64,000 bases of DNA from Phlebiopsis flavidoalba (taxonomy: Eukaryota > Basidiomycota > Agaricomycetes > Polyporales > Phanerochaetaceae), in assembly GCA_035772785.1 (NCBI GenBank), contig JAOCPU010000012.1, positions 186,001 to 250,000 on the forward strand, given 5' to 3'. The position numbers were made by a program, and so were the translations under genes. Of the stretch, positions 24,556-35,166 are shown in pieces (the stretch's first letter is position 1; every line of letters begins with the position of its first letter). Under the pieces are notes generated by a model that saw only the letters and a program-made list of their open reading frames with translations, was not told where the DNA came from and ran no database searches.

Positions 24556-25174
24556 ATTGGTGAGAGACATAGGGTGATAGCGTAGCACTGGCTAAGGCAA
24601 GCCTGCGTGTACCATTAGGCTAGCTGACATGAGCGAGTCGAGGGAGCCTGCCTCTAAGCCTAGAAGCATATAGTGGCACAAGTCTCATTGCGACATCGAG
24701 TCATAATGATGCTACGTCTGAGGTATCACTCGGGGTGGGCCATCAAATCCTCAGCCGCGACCTGGGACACCCCGTAGGCGTCCGGTCGCCCCTCGGTTTC
24801 ACATCTCCGTTCCTTCCCAGCGATCTGGTGGTGACCTTGAAAACACCCAACAGCTAGGATTCGATAAACGACTTAGCCACGATTTTGTCTGTGAGCCCTG
24901 GCCATGTTTACTTTTCATTTTCATCGAATAGGATACGGACCAGAGACAGAGCACGCAGGCCCCACTCCCCTAGCGTTTACATTCGCTCCATGCTCCTCTT
25001 CATTTGGGCCAACGGAATATCAGCTACGGAGATTCAAACCAGCGACTATCGGCGGTAACGGAAACCCGTGTTGTAGATGCACGGAAGAAATCACTTGTCG
25101 TTGTTGTTTCCTATGATTGTCGCAACATTCTGCCCACTGCCTAGATGATGGCCACATCACCCTTCAGCGAACTT
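24556..25174. other. Intergenic, no gene recognised
   Basis: About 620 bases between the exchanger start and the 3' end of the second sulfite-oxidase-like gene. The plus ORF 24904-25116 is unsupported by any motif. The part near 24556 should hold the exchanger promoter. Confidence 0.45.
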
Positions 25175-26730
25175 CTACGCGCAATTGGTGAATCGACGCA
25201 AACCCGCTAGAGCCTCCTCAGAACTTTTCCCCTCCCCGTAACCCAGCATACGCCACACACCCCTCAAGTTCCAGTCCGTATACGCAGCCTGCGGACCGCC
25301 CCGACTCGTCCACGGCCTCGATTCTGACAAGCCGCCCATGGTGCTCCGTCTTGTTTTTCCCACAGGCTTTTGGCGGCAGCGCCGCCTTCCCATGAAGCGC
25401 GTCCAGGCTCCAGCGGCCCTCCTGGTACGCGCTCTGCGCTTCGTGCCAGGATTGGCCTTCGTCGATCGTCACGAACTACGTGGCGCACTTGCCCGTCGAC
25501 CGCGCCCACCCACGGCGTATCCGCGCGTGCGTGCAGCGTCGAGTTTTCGACTGCCGGTCGACGCGACTACGGGTTTTTTTTTAGTTCATTCGAGGTTTTT
25601 TCCTGCACAAGGGTGGGACCTTCCTGCGAACAATAGGTCTTTGCCAGTGTTCCGTGTGGTTCCGGTACCTATCAGGAATTTATCGCATCAGTTAGCGATG
25701 GGCAACACAACTGTGAAGGTGAGGCTAGTTAACTTGGGGCTCTGGGGAAGCATCCTTGTACATCCCCGCTGCTGATAGAAGTTTTCCTCTGACTTCTTTC
25801 AGCGAGACGGTGATTTGGTAGACGACCCATTTCACCCAACGAGCCCCCAGAGTAGCCTGTGACGACAATGCGGAACGGAGCGCCGTGTGTCAGGGAGCAA
25901 GGGTTTCCCGTTCATCTAAATAGTTCTTAAGGTTAGCGTTCAACGACAGCACAAGATGAGCCTCAGCACACCTCGTATGCAAGCAGCACGTCTCCCTCTT
26001 TCTCCAACACCTTGGCGCAGCGGGATCGACGCACCGAACACCACTCGTCTTCCTCGCACTCTGTGACATGTGACGCAAAACAAGCATGAAGCTCTCTCCG
26101 TGTTTTCCGCATTTGCCTGTATTCCCGCCTCCAGAAGAATGTCGCGCAGACGAAAGCCGCCCCCATCGAATGTTAGCAATGGTTCCTGGCCCCCAAAGCA
26201 CACCCTCAACGTCTCTCCTCTTGCGATCTTGCATGTCGCGGCGTCTGTTTACCAGCGCCATAACCTACAGTTCCCGCACAATGAGTCAGGAGAATGAAAT
26301 CAGGATATGAAGGCTATACCTGTAAAGCAGCGACGATTTCGTTCGGTTTTTCGGAAACATTTCTTGAGGTCCGCCAAGGTGTGTTCAGCCTCTCGTGTGA
26401 CGAGACCATCCACTTTAATTTTTGAAAGTCACTAGCGTCAAGAGTGCTAATCGGACCTATTGTCCTGTTAGTATTATCCAGAATCGTCGTCCAGGTGAGT
26501 ATGGCTCACAGTGATTTCTGGGCATACACCAACTCCTGAGGCGTAACAGAATATTTTTATGAGGTCTTCCAGCCTCGGCTCGGCATGAGCGGGTCATCCT
26601 GGTGCACAACAAGATTCTCCCTTTTGAGTGCTGAGCATATTGTGTCGTCCAAAGAATTGGTTGTAGATTTGGGACGCGGAAAAGGATTTGACGATTTGGT
26701 GGGACAAACTGGGACAAAACGCGGGTTCAT
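25175..26730 (-). CDS. Sulfite-oxidase-like molybdopterin enzyme (copy 2)
   Basis: Second member of the sulfite oxidase family in the window, clearly diverged from the copy at 5233-6543. The start at 26730 gives MNPRFVPVCPTKSSNPFPRP. Next are ENLVVHQDDPLMPSRGW, YSVTPQELVY, ASDFQKLKW and RTEIVAALQ, then an intron. The Mo-ligand motif CAGNRRRDM follows, recoverable only if one extra G and one extra A are ignored (near 26248-26259). Then come VEGVLWGPGTIANIRWG, RLRDILLEAGIQANAENTE, ASHVTECEEDEW and SIPLRKVLEKEGDVLLAYE. The dimerisation domain shows VTIDEGQSWHEAQ, AYQEGRWS, VDESGRSQAAYTDWNLRGVW and the end GLRRFTNCA at 25175. The N-terminal motif differs from PFNAEP in copy 1, and substrate specificity may differ. 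A G/C-rich middle part (25,500-25,900) is poorly resolved. Confidence 0.83.
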
Positions 26731-27394
26731 ATAGCTCGAGTGGCGATGATGTCACTTGGAGATGTATGTGGATCTATTGTCGCCCACGTGCGCCTACGAT
26801 CATTTGGGTAAGCACTTCACGGTAAAAGCCATGCTATCGAGCGCGGTACTCTCATTATTTCCAGTCCGGTGATTACTACGTTGTGGAAAGTCCCGCGATG
26901 TCTGAGAACTTGAATCCAGCTTCCAAGCGTTTGTCAGGCGCGCGGCTGAAGTTAAGCAAATTTGTCACATGACATTGCATAGTCGCTCATAGTAAAATCG
27001 CGTTTACTAGAAATAGTCTCATGGATGGCCACAGGTGTCCCAGGTTTGATAGTCCGTGGTAATAGTTTCAGTTTGTCGGCGGACAGCAGAAAGGCAGATG
27101 CCGAAGCCAGCGCCACAATGTCTCCGGATCAAATTCTCGTTTTGGCCCGGGCTCCGCTCTCTCAGCACACCTACGAGTTTGCCTACGAGTCAAACGCAGG
27201 GGCCACTACGCCGTCCAGCCTCCCCCTTCAGCTTCATCGCCCGCTTCGCCCTCGCTCTGGCACGTGGGATCATTCAACGCTAGTTCTACGCAGGCCTTGT
27301 AGCTCAGGCTGAGCTTGGCGATCACATATTCTAGCAGTACGTGAGGTTGTCCTCCTATGCGTCGAGCAATGCCATAGCATCGTTGAATACAGTG
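26731..27394. other. Start of the repetitive region; leader of F-box-like copy A
   Basis: About 660 bases. The part 27,100-27,330 faintly resembles the leader that precedes the other F-box-like copies (a stretch like TCACCTACAAGTCAAG). The ORF 27025-27312 (+) is not otherwise recognisable. This marks the transition from the conserved block to the amplified block. Confidence 0.35.
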
Positions 27395-28930
27395 ATGACG
27401 TTGGACGGTACGACCCCGGTGACGCTAAATTCATCATTCCCCGCCGCCGCTCATCCACCGAGGTCCACGAACGCATCATCGACTTCGTCGCCGAAAGAAA
27501 TGACGGGAGTACCCTCTATGAAATCGCTTTTTTGGCAAGAAGGAGTGTACCGAACGCTACAAGCGTGTTTCTTTGACATGCCGTGCATGGCGCCATCGTA
27601 GCCAGCTCTGTACCTCATGCGGGTTGTCAAGATACAGCCAACACTATCAGGCTATAGGAGCTTCGAAGGAACACAAGCCTTGTTCCTCGCCATACCTGGC
27701 ATCAAAGCCGCCTTGGAATCTCTCTGTGTAAACGGGGCGGGGAGTCGAAATTCCTCGCTTTCACTTGGTGCCGATCAAGGCTGCTTCCCTCATAGGGCCA
27801 AATCTCACTACTCTGGTCATCGAGCGAGGACCTATCTATCTCCCGACAGCATTTTATGTCGGTATGAGGCAGCTTCGTAATGTCACCAGCCTTCTGCTCT
27901 ATAATCTCACCGTCCACTCATTTAACGACATTCGACGTGTTCTTGATTCATTGCGAAATCTCCAAATTGTCGTGCTCGACGACTTGTCATGGAACACTAC
28001 CCAACCCATAAAATATATTCCCAGAGCAGATTATGGCCTCGTTCACGCATTAAATTGAAGATTCTCGAGATCGGGGGCGGAGCAGCCTGGATACTCCACC
28101 CGCATACTGCTCATCTCCTCAACTGGTTGGCAGCTTCGGGGGCCATCTCAGAGTTATACCGACTCAATCTCACTGCGCTCATGCTCCTTGACGACAGAAT
28201 TATCGAGGCCGTAGTAGATGGTCTGATACGCTGCACACGCCATTCCAATTCTCTACAAGATCTGTCTCTGAATCTCGGTTGCGATAATTCCATACGTAAA
28301 ATGGGGCGAGTGAGTCTTTCAAATTGTTGCATGCAATCAATGTCGCACCAGACTTAAGGTCCGCTGCATCTAGGTATATGCGACACTACAGGACGTCGTT
28401 CCCACATTGAAATACCTTCAAATATACTGCGTTTAGCGACGAAAGCAGTGTGCTCAAGATCACCGAATTCTTGCGGCAGCGATTCTTCCCCACAGCTCAG
28501 CGGCAGAGGCCTGGAGTTGGAGTCAATGCAGTGAATATTTCATTCGCACTCCGTTACTACTCCCCGCCATACCATTTACCAGACATTCACGGAGGAAGCT
28601 GGGGAAAGTTGACGGCTGCTATCGGAGCATCTATGGGTGGATAAAGTTGGAATAGCGCAAACTCAAGTCCTGGTAGGAGAAGGACAGCCTGTCACGGTTG
28701 GAAATCTATAACCAGTGGCAGCGACTTCAAGTTGACACGAAGAACAAAATTCGAAGGGTACATCTCCCGCAAATAGGCCAAGACTGGTCGATTATATGTA
28801 TGTATAGCCCATAAGGACATGTCGCAATACTAGGTTGAATGAGCCTCCATCCACCCGAAACTCTCTCATCCTCCGATTCGAGGCCGCGGATGCGTTGGTG
28901 AATTCCGATAGCTGATTTGATACCGCCAAC
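27395..28930 (+). CDS. F-box-like / leucine-rich protein, copy A (frame-shifted)
   Basis: Most diverged member of a family repeated six times in this window. F-box-like proteins are usually substrate adaptors of SCF ubiquitin ligases. The start at 27395 is followed, after a shift, by TEVHERIIDFVAERNDGS, an F-box-like core, and LQACSLTCRAW-like sequence. Then come IQPTLSGYRSFEGTQALFLA, IGPNLTTLVIERGPIYLPTA, MRQLRNVTSLLLYNLTVHSF, NDIRRVLDSLRNLQIVVLDD and LLNWLAASGAISELYRLNL, repeating Leu-rich segments without a strict LRR consensus. IRCTRHSNSLQDLSLNLG closes the exon. Later exons near 28,450-28,800 are recognisable by PPYHLPDI and WQRLQVDTKN. Multiple shifts and stops suggest a pseudogene or sequencing error. 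The end is approximate. Confidence 0.6.
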
Positions 28931-29600
28931 CTGGTAGGGCACACAGGCACAAGCGCTGGAGAGGAGGTAGAATTAGGGCATATTCCAAAATTGTCCGTTT
29001 GAATAATATCCTCCCTGAGCCACCCAAAATCACTCCTCATAGCTCGAGTGACTCCTTGCGTGATGGATGTCCCATCTCATAATCTCAATTTAGTCATCGT
29101 CACCCCGGGTCGTTTTTTGCCTCACGCGCATATTGGCTCACTTCTTTGGCATTGTACCATAAGAATGCTGCAGGTGTAATTCTGTATCCGCTATTTCGTT
29201 TGCTTTAGCCACGAGCGGACCACACGCCCCGCTACGCAGAGCACTTGACGGTCGTAAGCCTCAGAAGCGTTAGCGTTGGCTTACTGTCAGAGGAAGTAAG
29301 AGTTTGAGCTCGTCTGGCACCTTCGTCAGACGTGAATTCCCACCTCAACACAGCAGAATCGAGGACACGCGCCTGAGCCGTCCAATACATGCAGCCCTTT
29401 CGCCATCTCGAAGCAAGTGATCATAATCCCGATACAAAATGTCTGGCTGCAAGGCGCGAGTGATAGGCCGGCGTGCAGTTGTGCTCATGAGATTCCTCCA
29501 ACTCCAGCCTATTAATACGGGTCAACATGCCATAAAGGAATACAGAAGAAATGCACCATCCACGAAGCTGACACACAACATCGGCGTACATATCTCAAAT
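28931..29600. other. Spacer downstream of F-box-like copy A
   Basis: About 670 bases without a recognisable gene. No Pho84-like sequence follows this F-box copy, unlike copies C-F. Confidence 0.4.
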
Positions 29601-29618
29601 CGGCGCATCAGCGCATCA
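29601..29618. repeat. Unit-boundary repeat GCGCATCA, occurrence 1
   Basis: CGGCGCATCAGCGCATCA is two copies of a GCGCATCA octamer-like repeat. Related short arrays recur at 34,448, 40,429, 45,948, 54,271 and 62,807, each time at the junction between successive units of the amplified region. Confidence 0.7.
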
Positions 29619-30350
29619 CTTTTGGACGCTGGTGCCACATCCTTCTCGCACACCACCCACCTCGCTCGCCCGACTGTTAAACCAATCATTGCGGATTTGA
29701 TATTCTCTTCTGATACATGCACTGTCATTGCAAGACGCGTCGTCGACAACCACCCCAGAGTGGCCAGGACTATGCACGATATAGAGACAGTCTCTCCCTT
29801 CGCTAGCCGTCCAGTACAAGCATGCGCGTTGCTTGATTCCCTCCCATCCGCACGAGGAGCTCCAACATCCATAGCGGGTAGCTGCGAAATTACAGCGGGT
29901 ACATGAGAGCGTGGGGTACTTGAAATGAATAGCACAAAAGAAAGAACTCGTATCTAGGTTGCGAGAACAGGTAAGCCGAAAAAATCCTTGCAAAGCGAGT
30001 CGTAATAAACGGGCCCGCCGTGTAGCTCCTCCCCGCACCCCTAGAACCTCGGCCACACGCGGACCGTAATGCTCAGCCAGTCGTCAAAGCACGGCCATTC
30101 ACCTCCAGAACACGCCTGCTCGAGTGCTACCATCCGCACCACAGAGCCCTCTTCCTTCCGAACGGCGTGAGGCTGCAACTCCGGCTTGAACTACATCCAG
30201 TGATGCCTGTGCATCAAGTACAGACACATCGCCGCGTTACACTTTCTGCGCACAACCTCGCTGCAAAGTCCCCAGGGCTATCGATCGTCCCGCTGTCTTC
30301 ACGCCTTGCGTCTTATTGGCGCTCCGAGAGTTCTCAGTCTCTACGCTAGC
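29619..30350 (+). repeat. Type-2 block, occurrence I (degenerate second gene of the unit)
   Basis: Plus-strand sequence that shares landmarks with 40447-41320, 45975-47275 and 54305-55720. One landmark is the stretch around 30,125-30,210 (ccatccgcacca...ccttccgaacggcgtg). No continuous ORF remains. In the best-preserved occurrence it may encode an F-box-like protein; here it is only a relic. Confidence 0.4.
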
Positions 30351-31735
30351 CCATCCTTACCAAGTCAACGACTACATTAAAATTTCTTGTCTACAAGCAC
30401 TCTGACTTACAAACCCAATGGTGTCCGCACTACGATGATTGCGGCGACGTGCCCATGTGGCGGGAGTTCTCGTAGACCTTCGTACGCACGTGATTGCAGA
30501 CGGTCGCCCGTGGCAAAGAAACACTCCACAGTCGACACCCATGAGATTGTTTCATAACGCTCTGGTACCATCCTCCGCTGCTTGTATCGTGCTGCGGACA
30601 CAGATCTGGTACGCTTTTCCACGTCCGTCTGAAGATAGGGCCTCTAAGGCAATTGAAAAACCAACATATCACTTGTTACAGGGATGCAATCAGGTCGCGT
30701 TGCAAGTCTCTGCTCGAGTACGCGCGTAGCATCTTGCCCTTGCGAGCTTTTTCGGACGTCAATACCTGAGTTTCGGGGTAAACGGGGGGATTATTAGGTG
30801 AATAGTGCCGAAGTGCTTTCGACGGTATGAAGTTCATATGACACGTGGAAGGCCTCGCATTGAAATACGATGTAGAAGGCTCGAATCGCCCCCGCGTCGC
30901 GTGCTGCTTCCGGCATTCGCGGGACCTCTTTCGCGCTGGCAAAACATATGTAAGTTTAGCTTTTCCCCCCCCGCAGTACGCGCTTTCAGTCCCTCATCAC
31001 ACGAATGCAGACGCTACATTGAGAACCGGGGGGCGTACCATCAACCCAAGTACGAGATGAAATTCAATGTCACTTTAGGACCACCTCGCAGACGGACCGC
31101 ACGTCGCAATAAGAGACAGGAAGAAGCTGCCTTAACGGGTCCGTCTACAGACAGGAATCATATGCCGATCACCTACCAGATCTTCAACATGCCTGTGCCC
31201 ATCAACACACAGCGATGCGTAACGAAATAGTGTAGATACCGATGGCGTGGAGCGAGAGAGTGCGAGATGGAGATCACCAAGCGATTGGAATCGTAAGCAA
31301 CCTATACTCCGGCCGATCTTCGCGACTTAAGCACACGACAGCACACGACCATCCAGCATATGACTTCTCAGGTCTCAAGCTGTGCCACCGATGCGCGCCC
31401 GTAAGACCTCACCCTGCGCATGTACCGCCAGCTTGAACATTGGCAACATTCCGCCTTGTGCTTTCGTCATTCGCGAAGCCCCTTTGTACTCGCGCTACAG
31501 CCCAAACCATATGTGAGAAATTGACTTCTCGCATTCCATGAGATTTCAGTTCTTATCACGTAACGCAGCCATTAGCTGGTGGGTGGTGCCCTGAGCCTGG
31601 AAGTCAGACCATATTGGAGGCCTATTGCTGTTTGTGGCGGTTTGACGACGATGTACATGCAATGTACCCCTACAGCTACCAGGTCACCAGTATACTTACG
31701 GATTAACAGAGTATATCCCGTTGTCTTGAAATCGA
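30351..31735. other. Unrecognised stretch with one ORF
   Basis: The plus ORF 30805-31230 (141 codons, Arg-rich) contains a pyrimidine-rich GTAAGT-like...CCCCGCAG segment at about 30,949-30,976 that would work as a 27-base intron or a remnant of one. No domain is recognisable. The rest carries only short ORFs. Confidence 0.3.
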
Positions 31736-32300
31736 TTTCTATTCATCACGGATGATAACTTACACAAATGCGATTAAATGCTGCTATAGCGCTTTCTACG
31801 GATTCACTTCTAGAAGAAATCCTCGAGGTACGCCAACAAGCGTCTCGCATCATAGACTTTCTTGTTATCGCTGACTTTTCTTGCAGGTTTCGGAACGCTG
31901 AAGATGCTGTGCAGATACGCCATTGGGCCATTGAATGAAACAAATACAGCAGGAGGGCGCACGACATTCTTCCACAGGTCGCATGCCAAGCGTCATTACC
32001 CTGTGAATGTCTCGAGCAGACCGTGGACCTCGGGGAAGCTAGGATATATATGACAGCATTGTAAGCTTATTGATAACAGGACCACCGTCTCACTCACACT
32101 TCATCTCTCACGTTCAAGTGAAGCCCGAAACATTCGCCGCTCATCTCCCATACATTAATCGCCTTCCTACTCGTCACTCAAGTTCTCGTCCTTACGCGCC
32201 ATCTTTCGTAGCCTGGTCCGGAGAAGGCCTCGTAGCCCACGTTGAGCTTAACACACCTCTCCATCTCAGTGGTATGTGAAGCTTTCTTTCAGCGCGACGA
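31736..32300 (+). repeat. Upstream block preceding F-box-like copy B
   Basis: Block also found before copies C (34690-35130), D (41320-41900), E (48215-48835) and F (56805-57540). Shared landmarks are a GATGAYAATCTT-like stretch, a splice-like GAGGTACGYCAA, RDAEDA/LRDA-type codons near 31,895 and a CTCACNTNCAAGTCAAG-like stretch near 32,100. It may be leader exons or an independent decayed gene. Confidence 0.45.
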
Positions 32301-32333
32301 GTACCAACGCTGTCGAATTGTACAACATTAGCA

Positions 32334-33968
32334 ATGCCCTCGGAGGATAACACAGTTACGCCACATTCGTCATCTACGCCACCGCTACCAAATGAGGTCT
32401 ACGAATGCATCATCGACTTCGTTGCTAACAGAAACAACGGACAATGCGCTCGCAAACCTACACGTGGACCAAAGGAGTATACGGCACGTTGCAAGCCTGC
32501 TCTTTGACATGTCGCGGCGTGGCGCCATCGCAGTCAATTCCATCTCATGCACACTGTCAAGCTCCGGCCAACGCTTTCGGGCGAGCGGAGCTTCGAAGGG
32601 ATGCACGCGCTTTTCCATGCCATACCCCCACATCAAATCCGCCGTGGAATCTCTGTGCGTAGACGGGCGGCACATCGAGATTCCTCGCTTTCCACCTGGT
32701 ACCAATCAAGGCTTCTTCCCTCGTAGGACCCAGTCTCACCGCCCTTTCCATGGAAGGTGGACCCATTTGTTTACCGACAGCATCTTATGTCAGCATGCGG
32801 CGGCTAGGGAACATAACCAAACTCAGTCTCTTTAAGCTGACTTTCCACTCATTCAATGACGTACGACGTACCCTCGATTCGTTGCCAAACCTACGGGATA
32901 CATTTCTCAACGACCTGTCCTGGAGCACTACCAAGCCAAAGATTCATTCCCAGAGAAGACCCTGGCGTCCTTCGCACATCAAATTGAAGACTCTCATAAT
33001 CCGAGCTGGGTCCGCCTGGATTCTCGATCCTCACACCATGCATTTGATCAACTGGTTGGCAGCCTCGGGGAGCTGCCTCAGAGCTGTACAGCCTCCGTCT
33101 CGGTGACATTATGCTCGTCGATGACGTTTGATGAAGGGCTTGTGGAAGCCGTGGGTAGTCTGATACGCTGCACACAGCGTTCCAAGTGCTTGCGGCTCTT
33201 GTATCTAAATCTCGGCACAATGATGAAAAACATGGAACTGTGGTGAGTGTTAACTTCGTTGTCTTCAACCACGAATAGTTTGCACTCATGACCTCCACAA
33301 TCAAGTATATGCGCCCGTTACATAGCGTTGTACCTACATTGGAATGCTTGGCATGGTTTGCGTTGACAGTGAAGGCATTGTGCCTCGAGTCGCTGATTTT
33401 TTCGAAGCAATTCTCCCCCACAACCCGGATGTCGCCACCGGTAGAGTCAATGCATTGAACATCGAGATCGCCTTTGATTCCTACCACCCACCATACCATT
33501 TACTTGACATCGCTGAGGACCCTGGGGAAAGCTGGACATGGTACTATCGCAATGTCAAAGCGTAACATCGCCGTGATAACACTGCAATCGAGAACCCAAC
33601 CGGTCGAAGAACAACCTGTAACGCTTGGAGATCGTATATGACTGGGGAGCGGCTGTACATCGACGCAGGGGAAGTTCAACAGCTACTTCCGCAAATGTCC
33701 AAGTGTCGGACGACTATATATATTCGATACTCGCGTCACGGGGAAATACCCTCAATCTCAAAGTACTATGTATGTCAACTGACGTGTTCGATTAATTTCA
33801 AAACTAATGAACTCAATTGTAGACACAGCCCGCACTCGGAAGGATGAGCCAGAGGTCGACTCGGGGGACTCTCCCATCCTGCTGATCAAAACCGCGGAGG
33901 CGTTAGAGGATTCGGATACTGGGCCACAGTCGCATCCTAGTTGCGTCTCCGAAGGATTGGCTGGGTAA
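32334..33968 (+). CDS. F-box-like / leucine-rich protein, copy B
   Basis: Start at 32334: MPSEDNTVTPHSSSTPPLPN then EVYECIIDFVAN, the F-box-like core in one frame from the ATG. Then LRPTLSGERSFEGMHALFHA, IKSAVESLCVDGRHIEIPRF, CLPTASYVSMRRLGNITKLS, LFKLTFHSFNDVRRTLDSLP, NLRDTFLNDLSWSTTKP, HLINWLAASGS and IRCTQRSKCLRLLYLNLGTM. Downstream exons show GMVCVDSEGIVPRVADFFEA and NALNIEIAFDSYHPPYHLLD. The last exon, after an intron ending TTGTAG at about 33,822, is fully open: DTARTRKDEPEVDSGDSPIL, then TAEALEDSDTGPQSHPS and stop at 33968. A few frame shifts remain upstream. No Pho84-like gene lies next to it. It is expected to be an SCF adaptor if functional. Confidence 0.65.
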
Positions 33969-34440
33969 AAAATTGGGTGTCGAGATCAGAGCCTTCCATG
34001 TACGTTCCGCGTTTCACACAAACTTCCGTTTAACCTCTCATAAGTCACGTCCCAGGATCTGCGCAGCCCATCTTTGCGAAGAAGTGGATCTTGTGATCTC
34101 ATTGTTTTCATTCAAGCACTCCTCTCGTTCGTCTACTTCTGGCCTACATATGCTCGCGTTTGGTAAATGTCTAGTTTCTCAAGACTGTCGTCCAATCGCG
34201 TTGAAAGTCTCATTCCACACACTCCGCTGTGCAGTGCACGTGACAATAGGAAGCGCTGGCGTGGCGGCACGTTCAGCGGTGAGAGAGAGAGATCGTACTT
34301 GGATCCATGCCGTGGCTTCGTGATGTACACGTTTCTTGGGCTGGTCTGTGCTCATACCGTGAGACATGTCACCGGTCCTACATAGCAATTCAGACATCAT
34401 GAAAAAGGTAAAATGGGACTCAAAGCGCACCTTCTGCTCA
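33969..34440. other. Spacer after F-box-like copy B
   Basis: About 470 bases without a recognisable gene. The overlapping antisense ORFs here (33973-34323, 34133-34430) show no domain. Confidence 0.4.
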
Positions 34441-34447
34441 ACCTGCC

Positions 34448-34470
34448 ATCAGCGCATCAGCCGCATCATC
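34448..34470. repeat. Unit-boundary repeat, occurrence 2
   Basis: CATCAGCGCATCAGCCGCAT followed by CATC: three imperfect copies of the GCGCATCA repeat at the start of the unit that contains F-box-like copy C. Confidence 0.7.
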
Positions 34471-34689
34471 GACGGCCTCTCTTGTCTGGGACGCTGATGC
34501 GCCCTTCTTCAATCCACCTTCAAAGGCTTACTCACCCGCTCTTCACGCTCCCATTCTCCATCACTGCGCCGCCGCGTATAACACCTTGCGCTACCTTGCG
34601 TTAGTAAATGCGGTCGCGGTTATCGGTTACCATTCTCGACTACCTGCGTCGAGCCCGGTGCGTCCGGCGGCGGCAAGTTACACTTTCTT

Positions 34690-35130
34690 TGTACTAGTAG
34701 GGTGTCGGGACGCTGAAGATGCTGCGCAAAATAGGTCGTGCAACACCGCATTGTCCGATAGGGACGGTAAATTCTGCATAGAGGCAAGGCGTCATGATTC
34801 TGTTTTAGCTTTCCCGAGCGGACAGCAAGCCCACAGAGATGTCCCGATTCATGTGTTAGCAGGTGTAATGAGCTCATTCATATCAGGCCTGCCGCCTCAA
34901 CATCTCATCCTTACCGCTCACCTACAGTCAGGGCGAAGTTCGCGAGGGGACATTTACCACACATTTCAACTCCACCGACGCTGCTCGACTTCCGGACATT
35001 CGTCGTTGTCTCTACGGCGGTAAGCTTCCGAGCTCAACCCGTCGCTCGGTCTTTCCTCGAGGCTCAATAGCTCGCATTGACCTAACGCCTCCCCATCTCG
35101 ACGGTATATTGAGATCTCTCCCAGTGCGAC
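34690..35130 (+). repeat. Upstream block preceding F-box-like copy C
   Basis: Homologous to the block at 31736-32300. It contains the GGACGCTGAAGATGCTG landmark near 34,708 and a GGCAAGGCGTCATGATTCTG stretch near 34,783 that recurs near 48,523. In this unit it follows the boundary repeat almost directly, so the type-2 block is largely deleted. Confidence 0.45.
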
Positions 35131-35166
35131 GAGCGTCAACGCTGTATTACATTGTACGACAGAGCG

